A stretch of 64,000 bases of DNA from Theropithecus gelada (GCF_003255815.1 NC_037689.1:28251527-28315526); one strand, 5' to 3'; counted from the first letter of the stretch, positions 22,286 through 33,682 are shown. Notes: generated by a model from the sequence alone, not told the origin. Program-made: numbers and translations.

Positions 22286-23586
22286 AGTCGTCTGCTGCAG
22301 GACTGGAACTGAAGAGTAAAAACCATGCATAAAGCACAGTCTCTCCTGTGAGATCTTACACCATTTTCTTTCTAAGTTTGTTTGTTGAAACTGCAAATTG
22401 ATGAGCAGAAAAGTCACTCCTTTGTAATTCAAACATCTCTCCAAAGAGGTGAATTATTTTTCTTCTTTATTCAACTGAAATTGTACATGTTACTTTGTGT
22501 CCAATATAGTTAACTGTCAAAAACCTAAGGTGATTTTCCAAGTATCTTTTCTGAAAATGTCTTGATTTGTGTGCTTACTTTTTCTTTCATCTCAAGATGG
22601 ACCCACAAAGAATAAGATTTCAAAGTGTGAATCTGTATAAATACCTGTGCTATATTCTTAATGAAATAAATTACAAGTATAGGATAATCCCATTCTTTAA
22701 AAATATGTATCATGTATAGAGGTATAAACTTGTTATGTGCAAGTATATAACTATGCAGTTATATAACTTTGCTCTTAATTGCATAGAAACCACTATGTTG
22801 CAAGGTTATCTAGCAATGAAATTGGGAACTTTAAACAAATCACTTGATTCTTTTTTTCCATAGAAGTGAGTCTAACATTTGGAATAGCTTCCACCAAATT
22901 CTTATGCTGTATCAAAAAAAAAAAAAAAAAAAGCATTTAAAAAGTACTCAGAGAATGCAATTACTTTTTCTTCTGCACAAACAGAACATAATTAACAAGA
23001 AAAATATAATGCCAAATTAATGAATTCCAATAATTTTTTATTCACCTGCTTCTTCAGAGAATCATTGCTTCTGTGCCTCTACATTATAACTAGAAATGAA
23101 CAACAGTTACATAATTGTCTCTTGTTCTTTTTATCTGTTTTTTACTTTGCCAGTCTCTGAGATGTTCTCTAAAATCACCCACATACCAAAAACCTTCAAC
23201 AGAGAAATGAGTGCTCATTAGAAATATATTGACTGCTTAGCTCTGATCATGATGCATTCAACTCTACAGATGTTCCAAATTCCATAGAGTAGATATTATG
23301 CATTAGTCAGAAGGGGCCTGCCATTTTTGTAAATAAATATAATTTTTGTGACTAATCTAATTTGAGAACATTTCTGCAGTAAGCATACTAAAATAAAATA
23401 TATTCCATACTTAATTGATTTAGATCAAGAAGTGGAAACTCTCATGCCCATCATTCCTCCTCCCTTAACAAATGCTTTATAAAGTCAATCCTCTATAAAT
23501 CACTGAAAAAAAAGTTTCCATTAATATTTAGCAATTGGTCACATTTGGATTTCGTTTGGATTTACAGATTTCTCTTTAATTAATTT
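22286..23586. other. Unassigned AT-rich sequence
   Basis: No recognised repeat apart from an A-run at about 22914-22933. No gene evidence. Confidence 0.4.
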
Positions 23587-23861
23587 ATTTTTTGAGACAG
23601 GGTCACACTCTGTCACCCAGGCCATCATGACTTACCACACCCTCAGTCTTCGGGGCTCAAGTGATCCTTCTGCCTCAGTTCCCTGAGTAGCTGGGACCAC
23701 AGGTGCATGACACTATGTCTGGCCAACTTTTGTATTTTTTCGTGGAGATGGGGTCCCACCATGTTGCCCAGGCTGGTCTCGTACTCCTGGGCTCAAGCAG
23801 TTCTCCTACTTCGGCCTCCCAGAGAGTCGGGATTATAGACGTGAGCCACTGTGCCTGGCCC
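23587..23861 (-). mobile_element. Alu (AluJ-like)
   Basis: A minus-strand Alu: TTTTGAGACAGGGTCACACT through CTGGGACCACAGGTGCATG to GTGAGCCACTGTGCCTGGCC. It lacks a long poly-T and is well diverged. Confidence 0.9.
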
Positions 23862-23966
23862 CTTTGTTTTAAATAGCATTAGTTTATTTCTTGGTGGATA
23901 TGAAGACTAATCAAATGGTTTTCATTTATTCTACAATTAGAATTCAGAACACATTGCTTGTCTAAC

Positions 23967-24045
23967 CAGTGATTCTCGACCTAGAGCACATCAGAATTAC
24001 TTGAGGAGCTTTTAAAAATATGGCCAGGGTCATTCCCACATTTTG
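23967..24045. mobile_element. MER5-like hAT fragment
   Basis: CAGTGATTCTCGACCTAGAG, then ACATCAGAATTACTTGAGG, then AGCTTTTAAAAATATGG matches the left end of the MER5 type of nonautonomous hAT elements. Confidence 0.6.
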
Positions 24046-24450
24046 GAATGCTATCACTGATGTTTCAGTTTGACTTGTTGGTTGACAAGATTGTTTTCCT
24101 CTCTCAATAATATGGGCATTCACCCTTAAAACATCACTACATGGCTTGTATCTGCTTGCTTTCTTACTTAACTAGCCATTCAGTAATTTAGTTTTCTGCT
24201 TCATTTTTCTGAAAGTTACTTCATTAAGCAATGTATGCTCAGTTATTGGAAAATTATTGACAAATACAACATAGGGAGCCCCAGAGGCTCTCACTGAACC
24301 TTTCATGTGGGAGGCAGTTTGAACCTGCAGAGAGAGGTTTAATCTAAACCATGCTCTGCCTATATTAGCAAGTGTGCCCTTGACTATTTTCCAAACTAGA
24401 AGCATGTGTGACAACTGGGTTACAGGATGATGAAGGTATAAAGGGAAGGG
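24046..24450. other. Unassigned sequence
   Basis: No recognised feature before the LTR boundary at 24451. Confidence 0.4.
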
Positions 24451-25227
24451 TGGATTAGTCAGGGGTTTCCAGAGAGGCAGAACCACTAGGATGGATGGAT
24501 GGAGGTGGAGAGAGAGAGAGAGAATGACAGATAGATAGACAGATAGATAGATTCGATACATTAAATAGATGAGATGGCTAGAGATAGATGAGATAGATAG
24601 ACGAAGTAGATGAGAGAAAGATATATGAGAGATGAGGCACACAGATGAAATAGATTAGAGAGATAGATAAATGAGATAGATGAGACAAGTAGACAGATTA
24701 GATCGATACATAAATAGATAGATTAGATACATTAACTAGAGAGATGAGACAGATAGAGATAGAGAGATGAGATACATGAAATAGATGAGAGAGAGATAGC
24801 TATATGAGAGATGAAGTACATAGATGAAATAGACAAGATAGATAGGATAGATAGATAGATGAGATAGGTAGATTGATAAGATTGGTTAGATAAATTAGAT
24901 AAATAGATGATAGATGAAATAGAAGGAGATGAGATAGATAAGATAGATTAGATAGACAGATAGATAGATTAGATTGATAGATAGATACATAGATAGATTA
25001 GATAGGTAGGTACCTATGTGGTTAGATAGATGGTAGATAGATACGATAGATAGAGGAGATAAAGAGAGATATATATAGAGAGAGATGAGATAGGTAGATT
25101 GATAAGGTAGATGGGACAGATAAATGATAGATGAAATAGATAAGATAGATTAGATACATGAGAGAGAGAGATGAGATACATAGATGAAATAGATAAGATA
25201 GATACATGAGATAGGTAGGTAGGTAGG

Positions 25228-25259
<32 letters not shown>

Positions 25260-25801
25260 CAGACAGATAGACAAACAGAGGCAGAAATGTAGAAGGGGAT
25301 TTATTATGGGAATGGGTTCACATGATGAAGGAGGCTGACAAGTCTCATGATAGGTCTTTTCCAACCTGTAGACCCATAGGAACCTACAGTGTGGCTCAGT
25401 CCAAGTCTGAAAGCCTCAGAGCAAAGCAAGCTAATGGTGTAATTCTCAGTCCCAGGCTGAGGGCCTGAGAGACCGGTGGAGCATTAATGCACATCCTGGA
25501 GTTAAAAAGCTGGAGAACCTGGAGTTCTGAGGTCCGAAGTCAGAAAGGTGACTTCGGAAAGGTGTCCCAGCTCTGAAAGAGAGAAGAATTCACCCGTCTT
25601 CTCACTGTTTTCCACTCAGGGCCCCAGCCAATTGGACAGTGGCCATGCACACTGAGGGAGAATTTCCCCCACTCAGTCCACCAACTCCTATGCCAATCTC
25701 CTCTGTGAGGGAAACACCCTCACAGACACACCCAAAAACAATGCTTAACCAGTCATGTAGGTGTCTCTTAATTCAGTCGACACCTAAAATTAACCATCAC
25801 A
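24451..25801 (-). mobile_element. ERVL/MaLR-type LTR expanded by an internal GATA array
   Basis: The left boundary, TGGATTAGTCAGGGGTTTCC then AGAGAGGCAGAACCACTAGG, and the right part are two halves of one minus-strand LTR. The right part includes GGGATTTATTATGGGAATGG, CACCCTCACAGACACACCC and a terminal CACCTAAAATTAACCATCAC. In this family the position between them normally holds only a short TA/GATA-type tract; here about 800 bp of tetranucleotides fills it. Flanks AAGGG and AAGGA are a near-perfect 5-bp duplication. Subfamily name uncertain. Confidence 0.75.
24487..25275. repeat. 790-bp GATA-type array with higher-order structure
   Basis: GGAT at the start, then GATA/GAGA/GATT repeats, ending in a GGTA run and a nearly pure GATA run at about 25230-25275. 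A longer motif with core ACATAGATGAAATAGA recurs near 24632, 24811 and 25171. Translations are repeat artefacts. Confidence 0.95.
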
Positions 25802-26039
25802 AAGGACTTTGGTTTGTTCTGTTATTCCCTTAAATTCACTTAAATAGAATTGTGCCCCTATGAAAGAAATTAAGAAACATTCAGTTAGAAAGCACCAATT
25901 ACTATTTCAAGGTTAACTGTATATTCACACATGAAATATTGGCAAAACAGGATGAGCGCCTTCTGCAATTCCATTATTTTAATTGTCAGAGGAATACAAT
26001 ATCAGCATAGAACGTTTAAAACAAAACAAACAAACGAAT
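25802..26039. other. Unassigned sequence
   Basis: Nothing recognised. Confidence 0.35.
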
Positions 26040-26680
26040 TCAAGATTACTTAAATAATAAACAAAATGTGGTATATGTACACAATGGAATATAATACAGT
26101 GTTAAAAGGGGAATGAAATTCTGACACATGCTACAACATGGATGAACCTAGAGGACATCACGCCATGTGAAATAAGCATCATGCCAAGTGAAACAAGCTG
26201 GACACGAAAGGACAAATATTGTATGATTCCACTTGCATGTGTTACCCAGAATAGTCAAGTTCATAGAAACAAAAAGTAGATTCGTGGTTACCAAGGACTG
26301 GGGAAGTGGGAAAGGAGTGATGAGGAGTTATTGCTGAATAGTTATGGAGTTTCACTTTGGGGAAGAGAAAGAAGTTCTGGAAGTGAATGGGACTACCAAT
26401 TGCACAAGGGGAATGTACTTAATGCCACTGAACCATGCACTTTAAAAAGGTTAAAATGAGCCAGGCTCACACCTGTAGTCACAACCACTCAGGAGGTTGA
26501 GGCAGGAGGATCTCTTGAGGCCAGGAGTTCGAGGCTGCAGTGAGCCACGATTGTGCCACTGCACTATATAGTCTGGGTGATAGAGAGATACCCAGTCTCT
26601 AAAATAAGTAAATAAATAGGTTAAAATGATAAAGTTTATGTTATGCATATTTTACCACAACTTCTAAAAGATTACCACAG
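26040..26680 (+). mobile_element. Old L1 3' end interrupted by an Alu monomer
   Basis: TATGTACACAATGGAATATA, then ACATGGATGAACCTAGAGGA, then TTCGTGGTTACCAAGGACTG, then CCACTGAACCATGCACTTTA are L1M 3'-end blocks in order. The LINE resumes after the monomer with AGTTTATGTTATGCATATTT and TACCACAACTTC. Confidence 0.8.
26460..26617 (+). mobile_element. Free Alu monomer (FLAM/FRAM-like)
   Basis: A single-arm Alu relative: GCCAGGCTCACACCTGTAGT, AGGAGGTTGAGGCAGGAGGA, AGGCTGCAGTGAGCCACGA, then an AAATAAGTAAATAAAT tail. The 12-bp flank AGGTTAAAATGA is present on both sides, confirming a complete monomer insertion. Confidence 0.82.
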
Positions 26681-26757
26681 TAAACATCAGTCATCATATA
26701 TGATAATTTTTTAAAGGATGGGTGGAATTCAATACATAAAAGAAAAGTGAGGTGCCA

Positions 26758-27302
26758 TGAAAGTGCAGGAGATCAGAATATGCCACACAAAATATGTCAC
26801 TGTGGTGTCAGGATTATTTTGAGAAAAGGCAGACACACAATGAGGCTCTCTGCCCTTTCCCAGCTGCCTAAAAGCAAAACAAATTTTGCCTTGCTTCCCC
26901 CTCTTCCTGACCAGGGGCAAGATGGCACCAAAAAGAATCTAATAAACACACCTTACCAAATAACCCTCATCAACCATCAGCATAGCCTTTATATTCACCT
27001 TCCCACCATTTACAGCCCCTAAAAAGTCCAAAAACCCTTGTCCTTTGTTGTGTCACTTGTCTACAAGTGTACCATTCTTTGAATGGTATAAAAGCCTCCA
27101 AGTCTAGGTGCTTCTTGGGGGATGAGGAGAGATCTTTTCTTTGTGAAGCACCCCCCACCACCACCACCCACCAATGTCACATAAAGCTTAGCATCAAGTA
27201 AAATGTGTATGCTTTTCTCCTGTTAATTTCTCTTTTGCCAGTTTGTGTTGCAAGCTCATTCATACAACCTAAGAAAGTAGAGGAATTTTTTTCTCCCATA
27301 CA
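26758..27302 (+). mobile_element. ERV LTR, same family as 19784-20328
   Basis: Begins near TCAGAATATGCCACACAAAA, contains CTGTGGTGTCAGGATTATTT, a TATA-like AATGGTATAAAAGCCTCC, and a 3' part with CTTTTCTCCTGTTAATTTC and CCTAAGAAAGTAGAGGAA. The order and spacing match the 19784 LTR. Exact ends uncertain. Confidence 0.68.
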
Positions 27303-27410
27303 AAGAGGAAGAAATCTTACTAGAGGGTTCTTTACTAGTAAAAAATTCTACTAGAGGATTCCAAGCAGTGCACCACACTCAGACCTGTGGCTGGGTGCAT
27401 CATTTTACAG

Positions 27411-27932
27411 CAGCGGTTCCCAACCTTTATGCCACCAGAGACTGGTTTTGTGGAAGACAATTTTTCCATGGACTGCAGTGGGGATACAAGGGGATGATTT
27501 CAGGATGATTCAAGTGCATTGTATTTATTGTATACTTTCTTTATATTATTATTACATTGTAATATAAAATGAAATACAACTTATCATCATGTAGAGTCAG
27601 TGGGAGCCCTAAGCTTGCTTTCCTGCAACTAGACAATCCCATCTGGGGGTGATGGGAGAAAGTGACAGATCATCAGGCATTAGATTCTCATAAGGAGCAC
27701 ACAACCTAGATCCCTCGGATGTGCAGTTCACAATAGGGTTCGCACTCCTATGAGACTCTAATGCCATCGCTGATCTGACAGGAGACAGAGGTCAGGTGGT
27801 AATGTGAGTGATGGGGAGCAGCTGTAAGTGCACAGCAAACTTCCCTCACTAGCCCGCCACTCATCTCCTGCTGTGTGGCCCGGTTCCTAACAGGCCACAG
27901 ACTGGTCAGTGGCTGGGGCTTGGGGATCCCTG
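27411..27932. mobile_element. hAT-superfamily nonautonomous DNA transposon
   Basis: Inverted terminal motifs CAGCGGTTCCCAACC and GGGGATCCCTG bound 522 bp. Family blocks include GTGGAAGACAATTTTTCCAT, TCATCAGGCATTAGATTCTC and GTTCCTAACAGGCCACAGAC. The 8-bp flanks TTTTACAG and TTCTAGAG agree at 6 of 8 positions, and the right one fits the nTCTAGAn pattern known for hAT targets. No coding capacity. Confidence 0.8.
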
Positions 27933-29269
27933 TTCTAGAGCACAAGATGGATTGCAACAGAGTAACAAGAAACATGGTTGGAAACACAATTTAATGGCAG
28001 CCTATGAAGTTGGTACTTTCTTTTATAACCTTGTAGCAACTCTGGAGAAGCACCTATCATCATAATCCATATTATTTTCCACAGTTGAGCCCTGTTTCAC
28101 CATGTCACTGTTAATTTTTGACGAAGCTCCTTTAAAGCAGGAAACTTGGGTGGGATTTCCTGCAATCCTGGCTGGATTACCCAGAAAATGCACTTCCCAC
28201 CCTACCCCCCTCAAAAAAACAAGTTGAATTCTTAGAATACTTTTAGTAACTCAAAACAAGGACCAACCAAGGAGAGACGCCCTAAAGAAAGAATGGCCTG
28301 TCTGTTTCCACATTCCTGAATGGGGGAGTCATCTTTTTGTCACCCTCATAGAAAGAATTCTTCCGAAATGCCAACAACCTCTGGTAGCATTTGGGAAGCA
28401 AGGATCCCCCAAGCAGTGTGAGAAGGGCTGTGTTGAGAGAATTTTCCAAAATAAGACTTGTCTCTCTGCCAGGGTAGAAAAAGCCTCTGCAGTCTGAGGT
28501 AGGACACTTGGTGTCTCCCTTTTGCTTCCTTAATCTATAAACCATGACCCATGGTTGTCCGGTAGCTCCAAAAAAATGCTGAGGAGATTAATGAGATTGT
28601 ATCTGTGGAATCCTTGGGGGCTCTGGGAAAATGTATTGCATAAAAAATTAGATGCATTTTGACATTAGCCTGTATGCTAATACTGCTCACATCAACTAGA
28701 TTATTTAGCAATGACAGAAAATGTAACTCCTTCTCTTGGTTCTTTACCATTTCATCAAATGAAAATGACTTTTGCAAATAAATAATGTATCAGTTTCTTT
28801 GGCTGCCGTTGTTTTCATTGTGGTCCATTTATTGCCAGGATCTCCATGACCAAGGTCCCAGGACAACCCTCTGAGGATGAATAGCATCAAGGAACAAGCT
28901 CTGGCCGAGGTCCCAGAAATCCTCATTTCTTCAGGAAGAAATATCCCTTAAATGTCTGAAGGTATGACCAGCCTACTGCTGTCTTCCTGCCACACCCTCT
29001 AAACTGTGCAGAAACTAGTGGTAGTGACTAGTTTACTCAGTTTAAAATACAGCAGAGACCTCAAGGCAAGAGCTGCCCTAGATGAAGCCACCTGTGTTCA
29101 CAAGTATAGATACTGAACACACTTGTAAGCAAGACAGTGCATGTAGAGTTTGTTCTCTCAGAACACTGACAGATGAGCATGGCTCAGGGAATTGGAAGAT
29201 CTGAAACAGAGCACTTTACTCCAAGGCTTTATGGTAAAGCTGCTAGAATCATCCTCTTAGAAGATTTAG
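27933..29269. other. Unassigned sequence
   Basis: No dispersed repeat or gene recognised. Minus-strand frames of 60-87 codons occur but lack resemblance to known proteins. Confidence 0.4.
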
Positions 29270-29620
29270 ATTAGGAAATGTCACTCCCCCCCTTCAAATC
29301 CCCATTGAGATTGCATTGCCTGTGAAATAAAACCCAAGGTATTTAGCATAGCACACAGGATCTTCCAGGGTCTGGTCTCTCACTTGCTGTTTAATCTTAC
29401 CTCCCAGCACTTGGTGTTAGTCTGCCCTGTGCTCTGATCACACTTCTGTTTAATTAATGATTCTCTTGATAAATCACACACTCTCAGGCCCTTATACCCA
29501 TCCTCCAGTCCCAAATGTCCTCCCACTCCACTCCCCTTCTATCCTCAAGTCCACTTATCCGTTAAAGTCCAGCTTTTAGTCCATCTGCTTTGGAAAATCT
29601 TTCTTGATCTCCCAGACAAA
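29270..29620 (+). mobile_element. L2 LINE fragment
   Basis: TCCCCATTGAGATTGCATTG, then GTGAAATAAAACCCAAGGTA, then ACACAGGATCTTCCAGGGTC, then TTAAAGTCCAGCTTTTAGTC follow the order of the L2 3' end. Noncoding remnant. Confidence 0.6.
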
Positions 29621-29972
29621 AGGAATCCCTCACTCAATAATGGTGCTTCCATCACCTGAAGGGTTTATTACGGGTTTAGCACGAGAGTCATTGACATTCT
29701 CTGAATTCAAAGTGACATTGGTGAGAAGTCTCAGCCCCCTCCTTCATTGGGCATTCGACAACAGTTGCTTGAGTGGAATTGAGTATTTCTGACTGATGTT
29801 CTTAAAATGATGTAATTTTATGCTCAGACTATAGGGTGACGTATTTCCGTCATCTGTTGGACAATTAGCTTTTTAAATCAGGGACTTAGATACATTTTAT
29901 TTGTAAAGTTTCCTTATTTTCTCAAACCTAAGGCACAACCAGAGAAACCGGACATTTTAAAAGCTAAATTTG

Positions 29973-30297
29973 GGCCAGGTGTGGTGGCTGACACCTGTGA
30001 TCCCAGCACTGTGGAAGGCCAAGGCAAGTGGATCACTTGAGGTCAGGAGTTCAAGACCAGCCTGGCCAGCATAGCGAAACCCCATCTCTACTAAAAACAC
30101 AAAAATTAGCCGGGCGTGGTGGTGGGCACCTGTAATCTCAGCTACTCGTGAGGCTGAAGCAGGATAATCACTTGAACCTGGGAGGTGGAGGCTGCAGTGA
30201 GCTGAGATAGTGCCACTGTGCTCTAACCTGGGCGATAGAGCAAGACCCTGTCCAAAAACAACAACAACAAAAACAAACAAACCAAAACAAACAAACG
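29973..30297 (+). mobile_element. Alu (AluS-like) with AAC-rich tail
   Basis: A complete Alu with a tail of CAA/CAAA units. AAAGCTAAATTTG (from 29960) and AAAGCTGAATTTG (from 30298) flank it as a target duplication with one mismatch. Confidence 0.93.
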
Positions 30298-30310
30298 AAA
30301 GCTGAATTTG

Positions 30311-31189
30311 GGAGCCTAGCACATACTAAGCACAAAATTTTCTAATCATTCTCAATCTTCTGTCCACATTAATGATATAATCGTTCATATCATCTGACCA
30401 ATTCAACACAGACTCAGCTGCAGCTGGAAGCAGGTAACACCTCGAAACAGGGCAGTTGACTTTGACCCACACATTAAACCACTGCTTGGAAATGCAATGT
30501 AAACTATAAAACTGTAGCTAAGTGGAAGACCTTGTCACCCTTCCACTCCACCATTCCCAGAGTTAAATAGAGGTGAGTCTTGAAAGCAAGCCTCACTCAC
30601 TCTTCATGGACTTCATTGCTGTGACCTCTCAGGACTCACATCCCCTAAGTCAGCCACCTGTTCCCATCAGTCTAGACCCAGCAGAAATGGTTGGCGTCAA
30701 ATGTTCAAGGAGCAACACTTTGGCAGTGTCATTATTATTAAGTACAACAAAATGAACTATTAACACCATCTGTTCATTGTGGTGGATGTCAGACGTGCCG
30801 TTCCAAATAGTGCAGGAGCTGCTGACGCTGGATTTCACAGAATAAAATCACCTTCTGCTCACTCGACCAAACAGTAGGAGCACATAACTGTGTGCCAAAG
30901 GTCTGCGGTTTTTCTGTGTGTTTGTTTCATTTATAATTATTTCTGATTATTCGATTTCCTCCGAAGCCAATAAGAAACACTGTATACATCCCAGTTTTCC
31001 TCCATAGCTGGAGGTTGTGACACACCCAAAGCCTCATTGTTGTAAATCTCTTCAAAGTACACAGCTCATCAATTGAAGACTGGGTCCCATGGAGAAAGAG
31101 AAAAAAAATGTTTGAAGTTGCACTGATCAGATAAGTAAATTCCCTTCTTTTGGAAGTGTCCCAACTGCGAGGAAATATCGCTTGGAGAA
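30311..31189. other. Unassigned sequence
   Basis: No clear family. The block at about 30632-30690 (CACCTGTTCCCATC, GTCTAGACCCAGCAGAAAT) resembles 34920-34983, so it may belong to an old unnamed repeat. Confidence 0.4.
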
Positions 31190-32160
31190 TGTCGGGGCCG
31201 AGGGAAAACATTCCCTTCGCCCTCTGAAGGTTCACTGAAAATCACTGACAAGAGGCAGATTCATAGGAGAAAAGGCACAAACATTTATTTCATAATATTT
31301 TTAGGTGACACGGGAGCCTTTAGGCTGAAGACCCAAAGACACAGGGGAAACAGTCCATTGTTATGCTTAGGTTCAAACAAGTATGAACAAAATCCGTGTA
31401 GAAACAGCATTGGAGGAAAAGGGCCTGATCTAAAGCAAATGGACTGAGTGTGGAAACCCAGCCAGGCCTGTCTGCGTAGATTCTTCTGGCCTCTCTGAGC
31501 AGCGTTCCCTCTTTTTGGGTGTGCGGCGGGACCCTCTCTGGAATGTGGGTCTTAGGATCCACAGTCAAACCAGGTAGGTCAGAGGATTTCTTTACGGCCA
31601 GTTTTGCCACTGAAAGGTGATGGAGGGTAAGTTAGAGTCCTATTTTGGGTTTTATGTCTGGATTTGGGAGGAAAGGGGCTCTGGTTTCTATGAATCACCT
31701 TGGAGAGGAGAAATTCTAGTTTTTATGAGGCCTGGAGGGAGAATGGGACTGAGAGACAGGAGGGCAGGTGAAGGTGAGAAAGAAACTTTTGCTTCTTAGG
31801 CTTCTTCTGAGGCCTTCATTTCTGGGTGGTGTTCTCTGAGCGCAACATTAACTAAGGAAGACACTTACGCTTTGTCTCCGCAGTAAATGCTGGTCCATAT
31901 GGGGCTGCGCAAAGCCTTCATTGTGTCCAATTCGCCGCAGCTTATGGGGCCTTCCCTGCTGTGCTGTCAAAACCGGGAAGCACTGCTTCTCCACTGTGTC
32001 CGGCTCACGGGGCCTGGGTGCCTCAGGTACAGCCAATATTCTGCTTTTACATCTGATCACCTATTGTCGCATCCTCAGACTGTCAATCTACAGCGTGTGC
32101 AGCATTCAATGTTTCTTTCCTGGAGTCAGCACACTCGGGCTCTCTGGCTGGAGTTGACTC
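31190..32160 (-). mobile_element. ERV1-type LTR, minus strand (distal end uncertain)
   Basis: Read on the minus strand, the 3' part has a polyadenylation signal (GAAATAAATGTTTGTGCC), CTTTTCTCCTATGAATCTGC and a terminal CTCGGCCCCGACA at 31190. Upstream blocks such as CCAGAGCCCCTTTCCTCCC fit an ERV1 LTR. I infer that 31830-32160 is the U3 end, but this is less certain. A 96-codon minus-strand frame at 31320-31610 lies inside and is not retroviral coding sequence. Confidence 0.5.
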
Positions 32161-32290
32161 ATCTCTAAACTGCTCTCCACATCCACAAAATAACTGCATG
32201 CCACCTATTGGTGCAGGGCTAGGGAACCAAAGGATGCAATGCCCTCAAGGAACCAAATTTAATTTTATTTTAATATTTATCTATTTATTT

Positions 32291-32585
32291 TGTGTGTGTG
32301 TGTGTGACAGAATCTCACTCTGTTGCCCAGGCTGTAATGCAGTGGTGTAATGTCAGCTCACTGCAACCTCTGCCTGCCAAGTTCAAGCGATTCTCTAGCC
32401 TCAGCCTCTGGAGCAGCTGGAATTACAGGCACATGCCACCATGCCCGGCTAATTTTTGTATTTGTAGTAGAGATGGGTTTTTACCATGTTGGCCAGAATG
32501 GTCTCCAACTCTGGACCTCAAGAGATCTGCCTACCTCAGTCTCCCAAAATGCTGGGATTGCAGGCATGAACCACTGCACCCGGCC
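32291..32585 (-). mobile_element. Alu with TG-repeat tail
   Basis: A minus-strand Alu from GACAGAATCTCACTCTGTTG to CCACTGCACCCGGCC. The expected poly-T is replaced by a TG run at about 32291-32307. Long frames across it are the usual Alu translations. Confidence 0.9.
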
Positions 32586-32788
32586 TATGAGTCAAATTTT
32601 AGTGGGAATTTTGGAAACAGTGCTTTGGAATATATAAAGCATGAGAGCTTTTTGGAGATTCTGGGGAGCCATATACTGTGGAAGCAGCCTTCACAGGATC
32701 AGGACTCCAAGACTCAAGAAAGGCAAAAGCCCCACGCTACTAAGTCTTCCCTGGGTCCTTGCAATTCTGCGTAAAAAACACCAAAAGG
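32586..32788. other. Unassigned spacer
   Basis: Short sequence between two Alus, nothing recognised. Confidence 0.35.
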
Positions 32789-33093
32789 GGCGGGCGCAGT
32801 GGCTCATACCTGTAATCCCAGCACTTTAGGAGGCTGAGGTGGGTGGATCATTTGAGGCCAGGAGTTCCAGACGAGCCTGGCCAATATGGTGTGACCCCGT
32901 CTCTATTAAATACACAAAAATTACCTGGGCATGATGGCACGCCCTGTGGCCCCAGTCACTCGGGAGGCTGAGGCAGGAGAATTGCTTGAACCCAGGAAGT
33001 GGAAGTTTCTGTGAGCCAAGATCGTGCCACTGCACTCCAGCTTGGGAGACAAAGTCAGACTCTGTCTCTAAAAACAAACAAACAAACAAAAAG
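32789..33093 (+). mobile_element. Alu (AluS-like) with 13-bp target duplication
   Basis: GGCGGGCGCAGTGGCTCATA to an AAAC-repeat tail. AAACACCAAAAGG lies on both sides (32776-32788 and 33094-33106), a perfect duplication. Confidence 0.95.
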
Positions 33094-33322
33094 AAACACC
33101 AAAAGGCTTAATGTTGGGGCTCAGAAAACAATTCCTGGCTCCTCCTCCTCTGAGCCAGGAATCCTGTCTTTTCATCTTCACATCCCCCACAATTTGCACA
33201 ATGGCGAGTCCACGGAGATTCACAACTTGATGGAAAGGATTACTAATTGATTAACTTTGCTTTTTTCCATTTGAAGCACAGTGTCTAGAAACATGTCATT
33301 TCAAAAACTTTACATTTATTTA

Positions 33323-33682
33323 CAGATAGTCCCTGTCTTATGAGCGTTTGAGTTACAATTTTTGGACGTTATGATGGTGCAACAGTGATATGCATTGAGT
33401 AGAACTCATACTTTGAGTAATCATACAACAATTTTGTTTTTCACTTTCAGTATAACATTAAAATGAATTTCATGAGATATTCAACACTTTATTATAAAAT
33501 AGGCTTTGTGTTAGATGATTTAGCTCAAGCGTAGGCTAATGTACGTGTTCTGAACATGTTTAAGGTAGGCTGGGCAAAGGTATGATATTTGATAGGCGAC
33601 GTGTATTAATTACATTTCCAACTTACTGTATTTATTATGGGCTTATCAGGATGTAATCCCGTCGTAAGTGGAGGAACATCTG
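33323..33682. mobile_element. Tigger/pogo-like nonautonomous element
   Basis: Terminal motifs CAGATAGTCCCTGTCTTATG and GTCGTAAGTGGAGGAACATC are imperfect inverted repeats. Inside are TTTTTCACTTTCAGTATAAC, TTCAACACTTTATTATAAAA and TAGGCTTTGTGTTAGATGAT, known blocks of a primate Tigger-class family. TA precedes the left end; the right flank is TG. Confidence 0.75.

Noticed and set aside
24487..25275. CRISPR-like regular repeats
   Set aside because: Tetranucleotide slippage with block duplication in a vertebrate genome; no unique spacers or cas genes.
31320..31610. 96-codon minus-strand frame that could be retroviral coding sequence
   Set aside because: It lies within an LTR, not an internal region, and shows no gag, pol or env motif that I recognise.
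32292..32774. 160-codon plus-strand frame
   Set aside because: It is the usual antisense-Alu translation plus read-through into flanking DNA.
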